From: Ampelocalamus luodianensis
Lineage: Eukaryota; Streptophyta; Magnoliopsida; Poales; Poaceae
Assembly: GCA_036346255.1 (NCBI GenBank)
Contig: CM070628.1
Location: 28,039,840-28,103,839, forward strand
DNA length: 64,000 nucleotides
Reading direction: 5' to 3'
Below the pieces are notes generated by a model. That model ran no database searches. It was given only the letters and a program-made list of their open reading frames with translations, and was not told the origin of the DNA. Of the stretch, positions 11,842-25,760 are shown piece after piece. The stretch's first letter is position 1. Each line of letters begins with the position of its first letter. The translations under genes were made by a program, and so were the position numbers.

Positions 11842-13341
11842 AACACATGCCACCAACGAGTAATGATACACAACACACAATTTTTATCACAAAGTTTCAT
11901 AATCACTTAGCCAAATTCATATTTGCAACTAACATGAGATGATGACTCGTTGCATGGCTAAGCAAACTACTTATATCTAACCAACCCACGTTGGTGCTAC
12001 GATAATACCAACTAAATAATGAATCAATCTAGGGTGACAAAAGATCATGATATAACAATAGACAAGGTGGAAATAAACAATTAGGATGAATAACTAATCC
12101 CAAAGTATTTAAATAATTACTTAAAGTAAATGCAATAATTGAAATCAAAGTAATTTTGAAAATTGGGACTCAACATGATCAAAGGTACAACTTGCCTTGG
12201 AATAGATCTTTGTACAGGTCTTGGTCTTGGGAACTCCTTCTTCTTCAAAATCTCCCGAAGTAGCAACGTCTACTCGCAAATGAAGTAAATAAATAAAATA
12301 AATAAATAACAAAGAGAAAACAAACTCAAAAAAATTAAATAAAAATCTCAGTAAAATAGAGCTCGAATTTAGATGAATTTAGAAATTTGAATGGACTCAA
12401 TCGGAGTTCGGATGAAGAAGATACGACTTTTGGAAGATCTAAACCTAAAGAAATACTCAAAAAGGGATTTACTGGAATTTCTGAATTATTTTTCTATTGA
12501 AAAAAAATCCAGAATATGATGCAATGATGATGTCAGCCCTTATTTCAAAAATTAAAAGAAATCCAGAAAAATTAGCGCAGAGGCTGACATGTGGGACCCA
12601 CTAGACAGAGACATGGCTTATGGTGGACTAGGTCTACTGGAGACTAGATCTGGGGTGGGTGGACTGGACATGTCGGCATTGACTTAGATCCAATGTGGCA
12701 TCACACGTAGGACTAGGGTTGACGTGGTGGAACACGTGGACAATGACGTGGAGGGCTGACGTCAGCTTCGACAGTGAGGTTTTTGGGTTTGTCCGACAAC
12801 GGCGAACGGCGACGCGACAGCAACGGGGAATGCACACATTGGGTAGAAAAGGTTATTATGCACATACTGGTACTAGTATTGGCATGGGTGGTCTTGGAAG
12901 TTGGCTGGAATTGGCGATGAAGCCGCAGAGCAGCATGACTATTATCGGTGATAAGCTCTAGTGGCGTCTCGGGTTTGCAGAGGGGTGCACGAGGCAGACG
13001 CTATGACATTGAATATGGTGATGTAGACCACGGCGACAGGGTGTTGGTGATGGTGGCGAATTTCGAAGAAAGAAGCTATGGCTCCAAAACCCTAGAACTC
13101 TGAATTCTGGCGATCTCAAGAGGTTTAGTGCTAAGAGAATTGGGGGCTCGGGATGAGGGGACAAGGTGAACCCTAGGGTGCTATTTATACCATGAGATCG
13201 GGCCATGATAAGGAATCCCCGAGTCATAATGTTTTCAGACTCCACGGTTTTTAGAGATAGAAAGGGATTTGGGATAAGATTCTAATAGATTCGGATACGG
13301 GGAGATACAGGATAGGTTTTGATGCAAAATCCCGAGATATT
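11842..13341 (+). repeat. LTR-like segment F, left part
   Basis: Sequence that continues after unit E at 17976-18512 and ends there in GGGATGTTACA. It contains the family landmarks TTGCATGGCTAAGCAAAC (11953) and TCTAGGGTGACAAAAGAT (12040). I see no coding content; frames at 12634-13245 lie in a GC-rich part and resemble no protein. The start of F is not identified. Confidence 0.45.
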
Positions 13342-16300
13342 TGTGGTGACCCCGTAATATTGGAAATGTGCTTAATTAAAATTATACTGTAGCACAATTC
13401 TTAATCAAGGAACAGTGCTGCCCCTTTATTAAAGATCATGCTAGAAGTATAAATTTAACAAGTAACAAATCCAATATTCAGGACTCCCGGATATATGTCT
13501 TACAATGGTTCCCAGGATCAGCGACCATTGCACATATATCCTTAAACAACATTGCATCATACACATACAAGTCATACATTTACATAATTAAACATAAGTT
13601 TACAATTTTCGGTTTAGTAATACAATATCAAGTGACTTGGTCACTACAAAAGACTAACAGCGGAAGCAAAAATAAAACAACAAAAGCCACCAATGGCCCC
13701 ATCACCCGCAGGCTATTGCGTGGAGGAAAGAAATAGCTTCACTCGTTAGCGTCACCCGGATCGACGCTAACTGGCACCTCATAAAGATAACCGTCCTCAC
13801 CTGCAACAATAGGTTATAGCACCTTGAGTACGAAAGGTACTCAGCAAGACATACAAACTAATAAAAGAAGGTGTTTGATAGGACCTATTCAAAGGATTAG
13901 AGTTTGTACATGCATAAGGTTACAACAGGAAGGCATAATGGTTCAATTTTGCGTAAAGCAATACATCTTAACCTACAATTGCTAAGTTTTGATAAAGCAA
14001 TTTAATAAATCTAATTAGACTAAAACAGGAAGTAATTAAAAATAAATGTAAACAGTACATTGCATGAATTCCCTCATGCTGAACCAGAACACAAACCGAA
14101 GTTGAAAACAAAATTCTATACAGGTGACATCAACTCAAGTTATCGTCCATGACCGTGTACACGGTTATTCGAATAGTTTTAATACCCTGCAGGGGTGTAC
14201 AACTTTACCCACACGACTTAGTCAGCCCGTTGCCTTCGGATGCCTCCGAATGATGACACACTTCCTTTGGTATGCCGACCGGGGAAACTAAGATTTGTCA
14301 TTTTTCAACAAGTTGACACTATTGAGTTGGATAACCCATGTGTGAACTGATCTCGCTTAAACAACGACTGATAGCATCACGCTAACTGGGCACACATGTT
14401 GCGTCAGGAATGCCGACCCAATCAAAAGAAATACAGGTTGTGTTCGCTACACATACTAGATTGCAATCGGCATCTTTAAGGTACGTACATGCGATAGAAC
14501 ACATATACGCCCTCACCCTCCTAAGAACATCTAACACCGATATAAAACTCACATGGTATAAGACACAGCCCGAAGACCTAAGCATCTATGCCATATAAGA
14601 TCAATACACATGTCCTTACTTCCCTGTTTCCAACTCAATAGCATTAACCCTTTACTTAACCAAACAGCGCCCATACACCGCATGTGGAAGTACGTTGGGG
14701 CTTGAATTGAATAGTCAGAGTTCAGTTCTTAATTGGTCCAGACAAGTCCACCACATGCCCAATCTCGTGCACGAAGGCACCACCACTAGCATCCTCTTGT
14801 CCAGATCAATTGAAATTTAAAATTCAGTTCTCATTTAAAGAAACTGGACAAAGAGTTAAAATGACTGAAATTTATTTGTTGTTCCTATGTTTGACAAGAT
14901 AATCTTGTCAAACTCTAACGTTCTATGGACTGCATGGCTAAGCAAATTCTGAAGCTACATGTTGTAGTATACAGTAGTACTCTAAGTTTGAGTGTATGAT
15001 TAGATTTAAGGTAATCCACAAGGTTAGGTCATAACTATATACTAACAGCTCATCAATAATTTTTAAGGAGATAGCATGCAACAACATCACTGTGGTTTGT
15101 AAATCTACAGTTTAAAAATTGGGATCAACATGGTGCAAAGAGGATGCTTGCCTTGATAGTAATATACTTCTTGTGCAGGCTCTGGTTGCTCAGAAATAGA
15201 ATCAAATACTTCAGAAGAACTAGATTCTAAAAGAAACAATAAAATCCAATAAATACAAGAACCGACAACAAGTACAGAATGAAAGAAAAATGTATGATCA
15301 ATATGGGAATGCATGATTAACAGCATGCTTATGTTATATCTACCCCAATAAAGATAGTAACCCATTTTAATCTTTACAGCCACTAATTATCAAAATTAGG
15401 GGTGGAGTTCAAATTATAGTTTCAGATTTTAGAAAAACTGAAAGCAGGGCAGATTACGACAGAGGGTTTTGGTGATCTAAACATGGACCAAGTAATTTAT
15501 TTGGTTTGGATTAAGAGTATTCATAATCAACACAGTGAACTACCTTATCACTTACTCACTAATTGACAAAATTAAAATTTGAATGTGTTCTTTGTACCTT
15601 CAGCAGTTCAAATTGACAACGACAAGCAAAACAGAGGTGTGAAGATCTTTGCCGAAACACTAATACACTTAAACCTAAGGCTCTTGCTGGAGCTAACCTA
15701 ATCCATAAGGAAGTTAACATACTAAATCATCATCTTGCTAACCCTAATTAGCAAGATTACAGAAAAATGGTAGGTTACCACTTTTTGTCGGTTCACCCGA
15801 CAAAACAGAAGAAAAAGGGTTTTAATGCCCTTTTCGATTTAAAAGAAAGTTGATCAAAGATAATCTTTGCTTATGCTACTAGGGATAGGCTAGGACCTAG
15901 TTAAGCTGAAAAGAGAACAAAAGAAACCCTAGAGCTTGAAAACGACATGAAAGACCGAGAAGTTATCAAAAGTAACTTTTCAGTATTAAAGAAGATTTGG
16001 ATATTACATGCACAAGAGAATGACTCCATTAAACTACTGAGGTCCTTAAGGTGCTTAAGGTGACAAGGATTAGAGTCTAAACTAACCAGAACAAGAAAAA
16101 CAACAGAGGGCTCCTTTATCTGCTCTGATCAACAGATAATAAACCCTCGGTTTCAACCTACAAAAGATGCTAAACCCATATTACAAGGTGAATTAAGCAT
16201 CTAGGATGGATAAGCAAGGTGTGAGAGCAAGAAACTCCACTAGAACAAAAAGGAAGATGATGAGCTTCTTTGGTCAACAATGGCAGTAGCAAAAAGCTAG

Positions 16301-17970
16301 GGTATATATATAGAGGTTGAGCTACAGGGCAAAGGAGAAGTGTCTAGAGCTGATGAGGTGTCCAATTAGTGCCAAATATCCAAAAAATAGTTGCACAATT
16401 GCTGGGAAACGTCTCCACTCTGGTCACGAAGCCAGCGGCGACGCACAGAGGCAAGGAGGAAGAGAGGCGACTCCCTGACATGCGGGCCCCTCTGTCAACC
16501 GCAGTCGCGCGCGCCTCCTAAAACTCGAAAGAACACCGACCGTCCGATTAGAAACGGGCGGCTGCGATGAAAATATGTATTAAGAAAATCTAATCGATAT
16601 CATTTAATATGGGCCGTGCGATCTCACACGAACGGTTGCGATTTAATGGAGACTTAGGAAGTCTGAAGATTACCTTCAAAGAGGGGTGTTGGATTGGTAT
16701 CCAACGGTTAATCCTAAAAAGATACATGTCTCTTTAAATGAGATGACATGATACCGTTAGATTTGTTTTCCACGGTCAAGATTGAGGGAAGATCCGGAGG
16801 TCCGAATGTCATCTCGTTATAGAGCCTACGATCAAAATCCAACGGTCCTACGAAAATCGGGCCCTAAACTCACATGGTCGAAAGGGGTACCGTAGGATTT
16901 GAATCGGACGGCCAAAGATGAATGCGCGCCTTTAAGTTCAAAGCGAAAAGGGCGGCGCGGTTGGATCTAAGATCAACGGTGGAGATCAAGTGGGGAGTCC
17001 GGAGGTCCAAATGTTATCACCCCTCCCGATCGCCCGATCTAGATCCAAGGGCTCACGTCTAATTTGACCTTTACCCTAAGAAAATGGTATAGCCTAAAAA
17101 GTGAGCGCCGCACGATCAAGATCCTACGGCCAGGATTGAGTGAGCCCTACGGGATGGCCCAAACGACACAAAGGATCTGGCGTGTTGGTTTGGAAATCAA
17201 CGGCCACAATAGGAGGTACGTTAAGATTTCGATCTAAAGCTGGATGCTGTTGGATGGAGATCCAACGGTGGAGATTGTTTCACATACGTGGATAGCCCAC
17301 GCGGCTTCGCAAATCTCGTCCGTTCGATTGGAGATCAACGACTTGCGTCACGTGCGGGGTTGGGCTCGCGCCCGAGCGTGACCGAGCCGGACCAAATGCA
17401 CCGGTTGGACCCAACCTCATTGGGTTCAAGTCGCTACAGTGCTAGGGTTTGGGTTTAGACCGAAAAAGTTGACCAGACCCTATTCAAATATTTAAAAGTT
17501 TGACTAGGGCTTTAGAAATACTAAATAAATTTGTAAAATCATGAAATTTTACAAGGAGGCTACTGGAATGATATATTTCCCAAATAAAATTTTAAAACCA
17601 ATGCCTCACTTGGTAAAATACATAAATAATTACCTTAGCCCGAAAAGGTTTATTTAAAGTCAAATATTTTTCTCCAAGTCAAAATAATTTCTAAAAATTC
17701 AACAAAATTATTTTTAGACAAGACAATTTATCTAGACTTTGATAAAAATACTCCCCAGTCATAATACAAGCTCTAACTTGTATTTTCTTTGAGGCTTCGA
17801 ATAGGTTTTGGATTTTGGGCTAGAAAAGAATGTTTTAATTCGTAACATAATGCCCAATTTGTAAATATGAACAGTGATGCTATGAACAACATCTCATTAA
17901 TATTATGAACAGTACCTCATTATTGTTCATAAAGCATTTTATTACTGTTCATAAAGTTGGGGCTGTTACA
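13342..17970 (+). mobile_element. 4.6-kb LTR-like unit E (probable solo LTR)
   Basis: The ends are TGTGGTGACCCC and GGGGCTGTTACA, with a perfect TSD atatt at 13337-13341 and 17971-17975. It shares landmarks with unit K, such as TATTCGAATAGTTTTAA, CACACTTCCTTTGGTATGC and a GTACCCACACG-like block. The part from 16500 to 17400 is a run of degenerate modules built round ATCCAACGG or GATCAACGG. No coding frame, no LTR pair and no primer site lie inside, so a solo LTR fits best; a non-coding LARD-like element is the alternative. Confidence 0.75.
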
Positions 17971-17975
17971 ATATT

Positions 17976-18512
17976 ACAGTTGGAAAGTCTATTGCCCCGC
18001 ATAGAGCTTCGAGCTCAGCCATGGCAGACTAGGGCTTGACTTTGCGGAGGAAGACGAAGGCAGAGGTAGGGGATCACCTGACGCGTGGGCCCCACGCGTT
18101 AGTGAGAGCAAGGGAAGCGGCCGACGGCGCACATGCGTGATTGGGCTGTGAAACGGGCCACGTGCGGGAAAAGGGGAACTAGGCCAAGGAGACTCATCCC
18201 GAATTGATTTTTGAGATTTTTAATACATTTTCCTTTTTATAAAATATAGGAAATGCAACTAGCAATTAGAAAATAGCAAATAAACTCAGAAACATTCTAG
18301 AAAAATCTAGAAAATATATCCAAGCACATAGAATCCAAATAAAATAGTTTTGACAAATGTTGATGTTGACCTTAATCATACTAAATGGTTTTGATATTGA
18401 AATTCCATGTTAAGCTTTTAATTAAAATTCAAATAAACTCTCTTGGGTGAATTTTCCAAATACTAAACTACACAAAAGGTTTTTGTTAACTTCAGAAAAT
18501 TGGGATGTTACA
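17976..18512 (+). repeat. LTR-like segment F, right part
   Basis: It resumes after the TSD of E and ends GGGATGTTACA at 18512. The next base starts sequence homologous to the 3' LTR of copia H (about 61815), so F is inserted in the 5' LTR of H. The expected TSD would be agttg (18513-18517), but its partner was not found and probably lies left of the window. Confidence 0.55.
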
Positions 18513-18611
18513 AGTTGCTTGCTATTAGTATTGCTTTATGCATCTCTAGTTATTTGTGGTCTTTGCCTCATAATAAAATCTAGAATTAAAATATTGTTCA
18601 TGTTTCAAACA
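18513..18611 (+). repeat. 5' LTR remnant of copia H
   Basis: About 99 bp match 61815-61909 closely, including TTAGTATTGCTTTATGCATC and TTTCAAACA at the end. The two copies diverge directly after TTTCAAACA, which marks the LTR end. No clear tRNA primer site follows (ATCTAGAAACC). Confidence 0.75.
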
Positions 18612-18650
18612 ATCTAGAAACCTTATTGCGAACATTTTTGTGATTCGGCA

Positions 18651-19345
18651 ATGGTTGGTGCTTCTGATGCTATGAAACCTAAGAGGTTTTCTAGTTAGAA
18701 CTTTCATAGATGGCAGACTAGGATAAAGTATTGGCTCATGTCTTTGGGGCTGTGGTGGGTAATCCATCCGCAGTATCCATTTACGGTTGATTAGACCATG
18801 CGGTTTGACACTACAAGCAGCACTGCTCTTGGATGCATTCTGACCATACTGGTAGATGTGCTTTATGATGTGTACATAGACTTTAAGTCCGCCACAGAGT
18901 TATAGGATGTACTAGAGAACAAATATGCAAAAGCTATAGTTGTTCGGTAGCTCTACATGTGCGAGCAATTCTTCGACTACAGCATGGATGATGCTAAGTC
19001 AATAGTTGCACAGGCTCATGAGCTTCAGCTCCCGGTCAGCGAGATTGTGCATTTGTGTTGTGTTTTGCTTCCTAAGTTTGTGGCTGTGAGCATTATTGCC
19101 AAACTCCCTCCTTCATGGCGGAATTTTACCACTATCTTAAAGCACAAGAGGGAAGAGATTTCTGTTGAGAATCTCATTGTTGTCCTTGATGTGGAAGAAA
19201 AGGCAAGAGCAAAAGATGCACCAAATACTTTCAGTCAGATAATCAGATCAATGGAAATATATAGACAAAAAATATGGCAAGAAAAACAAAGACTTTAAAC
19301 CAAACAAGATAACGAGCTTTATGAAGAAAATTGAGAAGAAGGACA
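18651..19345 (+). pseudogene. Copia H gag (UBN2-type), 5' part
   Basis: The frame starts at ATG 18651 (MVGASDAMKPKRF) soon after the LTR, as expected for gag. In-frame stops lie near 18698, 18791, 18901 and 18948. The longest open stretch, 18957-19298, reads like the plant copia gag UBN2 domain, with words such as EQFFDYSMDDAKS, PPSWRNFTTILKHKR and NLIVVLDVEEKARAKD. The frame then runs into FVCG, the start of the zinc knuckle, which is on the other side of unit I (from 45871). It would form the capsid; it is not functional as read. Confidence 0.75.
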
Positions 19346-21390
19346 TGAGATGTAACATCCCATGTTTTGGCTTGTGTTTCTAATGTAAGAAAATGAGTAG
19401 AAATTAAAACTTTTTCTTACATCATGTATTTCCTGTATGTTCCAAACAATTCTTGTAAAAGGAATATGGGAAGGCAAAGTCACAAGTCTTTTGATCCAAA
19501 TCTTGACCTTTCAAAAACATTCTTGTCAAATCTTGTGATCATCTCCTAGAAACATTTTTCCCAAGTTCTAGGATTGGTGTGTGACCCCTTTGGAAAATTT
19601 CACAATTTTTAGAAATTGTTTGAATATTTTTTAAGGACAGTCAAACCTGTTTGACCTTCAGTCAAACCCTAGCCCAGCACCTTGCAGAATTTTTGGAGAA
19701 AGATGTGCTGCATAACAACCTCTGCAAATTTTACACAATGTCAATATCTAAGTTAGTAAGCTCCTGTAAAAGTTTTAGAATTTTTGGAGTTGTTTTGCTA
19801 CCTCAAATAAATCCCCAAAGTCCAGTGGTTAATTTAAAACCCTTAGTCAAAGTGTGTTGGCTCGAGTCAGACCCGAGCCCAACCTAATTGACTGGGTTGA
19901 ACCCCACCCCCTAACTGCGCCTCGTTTATGAGCCGTTGGATTAAAATCCAACGCTCACGATCTCCTCTTTTGTTTTGAACCTCTGGAGCTCTTGTGTAAC
20001 ACCTCAACTCACAAAGAGCCTGGAATGCTACTGAAACCAAACTAACCTAGCACAAATTACAAATTTTCGGCAAAACCTCCTTGGTATAGTCAACTATACC
20101 GAGGTTCCAACAATTAATCATGGCATTTATCAATATCTTCTTAGTCAGGTTTTCACAAGCATGCAGGATGATCGAGTAAACATATTCCAGACTTGCTATT
20201 CTCATTATCACAATTAACATAATACTCAAAACCATCTATGAGTGATTCACAAGCGGTTTACTTAATCTTGAAATGAAACTAAATGGCAAACGTCTTAAAG
20301 TCGTGAAGTAGTGAGTGCATCCAACATCTACTCCCTCCCATGCATGTCGTTCCTGCCAGTTGGTACCTAAAACACATTAAAGCAAGAGTGAGCCCAAAGA
20401 CTCAGCAAGTATCAACAAGGCTGTAAATAAGAACACAAGCATAGCATCAATGAACCACAATAAGGTTACACTAAACATAGCCTTTTTAACTTATGAAATG
20501 CGACTAATGCAATGCTCCTTTGATCTTTATCTCTTTCCGCATATTACACAAAACTTTAACACATGGAGCATGAATGCATGCATGCAATGCAACCTTTTCC
20601 TTTTCAGTCTTTTGCGCATTACACCTGTAATGCGGGGCAAGCAACCGTCGCTGCGAGCCCATGCCTGTGCTCGCAAGCACAGGGACCAATTGCCCTATAC
20701 TCCACAAGTATAGGGGACCTTAAGCCCACACTCCGCAAGTGTGGGGATCTTTGCCCATCGTTGCACGATGGGGATCCCTCCTCAATTGCCCACATTCCAC
20801 GAATATGGGGATCTCAATCATGCATCTTTATGTATGCTCCAAATGTACATATAAATCATAACATGGTTACAAGATGCATGAACAACACTAGTACTGTACA
20901 TGAAGTACAACCAATCATATCATAGGCTAGCATTACTTTTAACCATCGTCTCACACTATCTATTGCATGTATCAATACATTCATCATCTTTATCAAACAC
21001 ACCATACTACCAATAACATGTATCAAGCACATTTAATATCTTTAACAAACATATCAATCTATCAATCAATCACTGCTATCAATTTCCAATTACTAGCAAA
21101 CATTGTCAACCATCTATAGTTACTCTGCTTGTTAGGGTACTTGCATTCACCAAGATAAATTAGAACTCATCCCCATATCACCCACGCATGACTATTATGA
21201 GCCAAACACAAACAGTCTTAACATACAAGCATAAATTATAAGATAACCCGAATACTTGTCTCAACCGTGCGAGAACGGTGGACACGAAGAGGGCGCTGCC
21301 CTTGGGATCACGCTCCCACCTGAACATAAAGATAACCCAATCTAAGACCAACATACTGGACCAAAAGCAAAAATAACAACACAAATTAAC

Positions 21391-22702
21391 TGTAGGGAAA
21401 CGGGTAGGCTACACTAGCGCAAATTAAAAATTCTACCCGTAAACCAAGATCACTGCAGCTTATAGATCACGGTCTTACCACTAGACGCGCAGTGCGGAAG
21501 TTGATGCAAAGACGTCGGGCGGTGTAGTCGTACTCGCTTGATGCGATGCGTCGGGCGAGTAGTCGTACTACTTCCTCGCCCGTCGCGGCGCCCCACGCAC
21601 GCTCCTTTCTTGCGGTTCGTCCCAACGCCACGGATGCGGCGCCTCCAAAGGTATCCACACGCACGGAGGAAGCGACGCCGCCGGACTACTAGATCCGCGC
21701 GGCGACTAGGGCGTGGGAGGATGGCGCCGTGGTTTGAGGATGTCACGAAAAACTCAACCTCAACCAGCGCCCTGCCCTCCTTTTATAGACGTCCTTATAA
21801 TGGGCTTCTACGAATAGAGGCCCATTAGGACTCAATGCCGATCTAATTCGGATCCAATCCGAATTAGGCTTCACTTATAAGTGTGTGACCTATGGTTCAC
21901 ATATGTTTAGACATGACGCGAGTACACATACTTGGTCAATAGTTGGTAGCGACCTCTAGCAAGACGTGCAACTCCTAAACATACGTAAAGATCATATCGG
22001 ACGAACCATCACAACGTTATGTACATGCCAATCCCTTTGCCTCACGATATTCATCGAGCTCCAAGCTGACCACTCTTTCTCGATCCGTGATCCTAATCCC
22101 TTACTAGGTTAACTCTTAACCTTAAGTAGCATGGCCATGCATTTACGGATCCGATCACTCGAGGCCCGAGATATCTCTCTCGGTAGAGAGGGCAAATCCC
22201 ATCTCGACCGACCATGCCTCGCAAAGCATGCTTCATGACAAACCCAAAGCTACCTTTATAACTACCGATTCACGGAGTAGCGTTTGATAGCCCCTAAGTA
22301 GGTCGATTCACATCTCAAGTACATACGACAATCTCGTGTCTAAGGACAAGGCGTACACATTGTGTAGAGAGAACCATAAGAATAATTACTATGTCTCATG
22401 TTGGGTCGGTCCAACCCCATGTTCTAAACATGTGTCCACATTATTGGTTTGACATCTCCATGTCTATGACACGTGAAACATGGTCATCAACCGATACATG
22501 TGCTAATCCATCATTCACGTGTGTCCTCACATGAACTCCGACTAGGGACAACTTTAGAATAACCATACAAGTAAAGAGTTTCACAAACAAGTCACATACT
22601 TGTTAATCAACACAAAGGCAATATTCAAGGAACATTTATTAAATCATGGATACAATGAAATATCATCATCAATATGATTGCCTCTAGGGCATATCTCCAA
22701 CA
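21391..22702 (-). repeat. 3' LTR of copia B
   Basis: In plus orientation it begins TGTAGGGAAACGGGTAGG and ends GGGCATATCTCCAACA. It aligns along its whole length with 28010-29317. The frames at 21450-21828 lie in this LTR and are not genes. Directly right of it, on the minus strand, is the purine-rich GCAAGTGGGAGAC, the polypurine tract used to start plus-strand synthesis. Confidence 0.85.
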
Positions 22703-22836
22703 GTCTCCCACTTGCACTAGAGTCAATCTAGAAGATATCTAATACCCATAGCTCTTGTGTGCGCCTCATGCTTAGGTGTGGGAGAGGCTTCACAAAGGAT
22801 CTCAAATATTCAAATCCGTGTGTATTTTGCATATCT

Positions 22837-23085
22837 TTAAATCTCCTCGATTAAGGATCTCTCGAATGAGATGAAACCGCATGATATGTGTTTGTTCTTT
22901 TGGTGATTCCTCGGCTCCTTGGCTTGCGCAATGGCCCCACTGTTATCACAAGAAAGATCCGCAGGATCGCACGCACTAGGAACCACACCTAGTTCGGGCT
23001 TATGAACTTCCTTATCCAAACACCTTCCTTTGCCGCTTGAAGCCGCAATGTACTCGACCTCGTTGTAGAGTCGCAATGATCTCAC
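22837..23085 (-). pseudogene. Copia B RNase H fragment
   Basis: An 82-residue frame with copia RNase H words: EVEYIAASSG near its N-terminus (from the EAEYIAAS region carrying a catalytic Glu) and CDNSGAIAQAKEP with its Asp. RNase H removes the RNA template during reverse transcription. The frame starts late and stops early; the upstream part in other frames is broken. Confidence 0.75.
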
Positions 23086-23351
23086 GCTTGGAACTCTTCC
23101 AACTTACCGCACCACCGCTCAAAAGGAACACAAAACCCGATTGCGATTTGTAATCATCTTTGTCGGTTTGGAAGCTTGCATCGGTGTAACCATTTACAAC
23201 GAGCTCTTCCTCACCTCAGTAGACTAGAACACATCCTTAGTTCTTCTCAAATACTTGAGGATGTTTTTAATCGCTGTCCCGATGACTCTCACCGGATCAC
23301 TGCATTCTGCTCGTAACACTTAGAGCATAGGAAACATCTGGCGAGTACACA

Positions 23352-24190
23352 TCATAGCATACATGATAGATCCAATGGCCAAGCATATGGAATCTTACTC
23401 ATGCGATCTCGCTCATCGCTTGTCGAAGGACACCGAGTCTTGCCAAGATTTATGCCATGAGACATGGGCAAGAACCCTTTCTTTGCCTCCTCCATGTTGA
23501 ACCGTTTCAACACTTTGTCAATGTAAGTACTACGCTTAATCCTATTAGCCTTTTGATCTATCTCTATAGATCTTAATACCCAAAATATATGCCGCTTCCC
23601 TAAGTCCTTCATTGAGAAACTATTTTTCAAAGAGGTCTTAACGGACTCGAGCATAGGAATATCATTTCCAATCGAGAATATGTCATCTACATATAAGATT
23701 AGAAATACGAGTGAGCTCCCACTTGTCTTCTTGTAAACACAAGATTCTTCTTCGCTTTTGATGAAGTCAAACCCTTTGACCACTTCATCAAAACGAATGT
23801 TCCAACTCCGAGATGCTTGCTTCAATCCATAAATGGATTTTTGAAGTTTGCATACTTTTCTAGCATTGTTTGGATCGACAAAACCCTCGGGTGTATCATA
23901 TACACGTCCTCGGTTAAATTTCCATTAAGGAAAGCCGTTTTGACATCCATCCGCCATATCTCATAGTCGAAATATGCAGCAATAGCTAGAATGATCCGTA
24001 TTGATTTAAGCATCGCTACAGTGAGAAAGTCTCATCGTAGTCAACTCCTTGAACTTGCCGAAACCTTTTGCGACAAGTCGAGCTTTATGGATATGAACAT
24101 TTCCATCCATATCAACCTTCCTTTTATAGATCCATTTGCACTCTATGGTTTTAACACCATCAAAGGGTCAACCAAATTCCAAACTTGATT
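23352..24190 (-). pseudogene. Copia B reverse transcriptase, frameshifted
   Basis: Two frames carry the enzyme. At 23822-24013 the word MDVKTAFLNGNLTEDVYM holds the first catalytic Asp. At 23352-23825 LILYVDDIFSIGND holds the YVDD active site, and KQASRSWNIRFDEVVKGF lies before it, as in copia elements. Further N-terminal pieces up to about 24190 read in other frames. Broken frames between these pieces make it non-functional as read. Confidence 0.8.
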
Positions 24191-24629
24191 GTCTCCCATG
24201 GATGCTATCTCGGATCTCATGGCACTATGCCATTTCTCGTAGTCTGGTCCATCATTGCTTCCGCATAGGTCGTAGGCTCATCATTGTCTAACAATAATAT
24301 ATCTCGCGCATTGCGAGCCTTTCCGACCTTCCGTGGTGGTGGTGCTTCCTTTGCCATGGGTTCCTCAACTTGTTCTCGCCACATGGGCATCATTCGTCGA
24401 GTCTTCCCGATTGGTTCATCTTGAACTTCTTCAAGCCGCACCGCTCTTCCACTTGTCTCCTGTTGAGAAACTCTTTCTCTAGGAAAACACCACTGACGAC
24501 AAACACTTTGCCCTCTAGTCGGTTGTAGAAGTAATATCCAAAGGTTTCCTTCGGATATCCACAAAAATGCATTTATCCGACTTGGGTGTGAGCTTGTCCG
24601 ATCAGTAGTCGCTGACAAACGCCTCACAT

Positions 24630-25376
24630 CCCCAAATCTTTAGAAAAGACAAACGTGACTCTTCCTACCCATATCTCATATGGTGTCTTAACTACGGATT
24701 TAGACGGTACCTATTAAGTGTGAAAGCTGCCGCTTTCTAGAGCGTAACCCCAAAAGGATAATGGTAAATCTGATCGCTCATCATCGATCGAACCATGTCC
24801 AACAAGGTCCGATCATACCGCTCGGATACCCGTTTCTTTGAGGCGTTAGGGCGGTGTTAGTCAGGAACAATTCCGCAACTCTTCGGATGATTGCTAAATT
24901 CATGACTCAAATACTCGCCACCACGATCGGATCGCAGAGCCTTAATTTTCTTGGCACGTTGATTTTCAACCTCATTCGAACTCTTTGAACTTTTCAAAAG
25001 TTTCAGACTTATGCTTCATTAAGTAGACATAGCCATATCTACTAAAATCATCGATGAAAGTTATGAAGTAATGAAATCCACCTCTAGCGATCGTGCTCAT
25101 TGGTCCACATACATCGGTATGTATGATTTCCAACAAGTCGACGCCTCTCAAAAGAACCTTTGAAAGGTGATTTGGTCATCTTACCAAGCAAACAAGCTTC
25201 ACATGTCTCGTATGATTCAAAATCAAACGAAGTTAGAAGACCATCGCATGGAGCTTCTTCATGCGCTTTTCACTTATGTGACCCAAACGACAATGCCAAA
25301 CGTGGGTGGGATTCAAATCATTAGGTCGAAGTCTTTTAGCATTTATGTTAAAGATAGGCGCATCATCAAGATTTAA
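24630..25376 (-). pseudogene. Copia B integrase and GAG-pre-integrase remnant
   Basis: On the minus strand near 25180-25220 the words ESYETCEACLLGKMTKSPF match the pre-integrase segment with its C-X2-C pair. Left of it, to about 24840, integrase-core-like pieces follow in several frames. No continuous frame remains. Integrase would insert the cDNA into the genome. Confidence 0.6.
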
Positions 25377-25448
25377 AATAAATAACCCATTCACAATGGG
25401 CTAAAAGCCATAAACATTCCATTTTTAGAGATCAAACAACCATTGTCT

Positions 25449-25760
25449 TTACTTGCAAATGAATAACCATCTCTCATCAAACATGAGGGGATAAAATGTT
25501 TCACTCATACTAGGAACATAATAACAATTATTCAATTCCATAATAAATCTTGAAGGAAGCTGAAGTTGCATGGTTCCGACGGTCAACGCAAAAACCCTTG
25601 CTTTATTCCCGACGCTAAAATCAACTTCACCTCTTGCGACTCCTCTACTTCTTATTAGCCCCCGTGATCGAGTTGCAAATGTGAGCAACTGATCCGGTAT
25701 CAAATACCCAAGAGTTAATAGGAGAATCATGAGAAAATGTCTAAAACATTTATGACAAGT
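25449..25760 (-). pseudogene. Copia B protease fragment
   Basis: A 93-residue frame with words such as GEVDFSVGNKARVFALTVGT and ELNNCYYVPSMSETF, which follow the active site in BARE/Angela-type proteases. The catalytic D-T-G segment itself is garbled by a frameshift. Aspartic protease would cut the Gag-Pol polyprotein. Confidence 0.65.
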
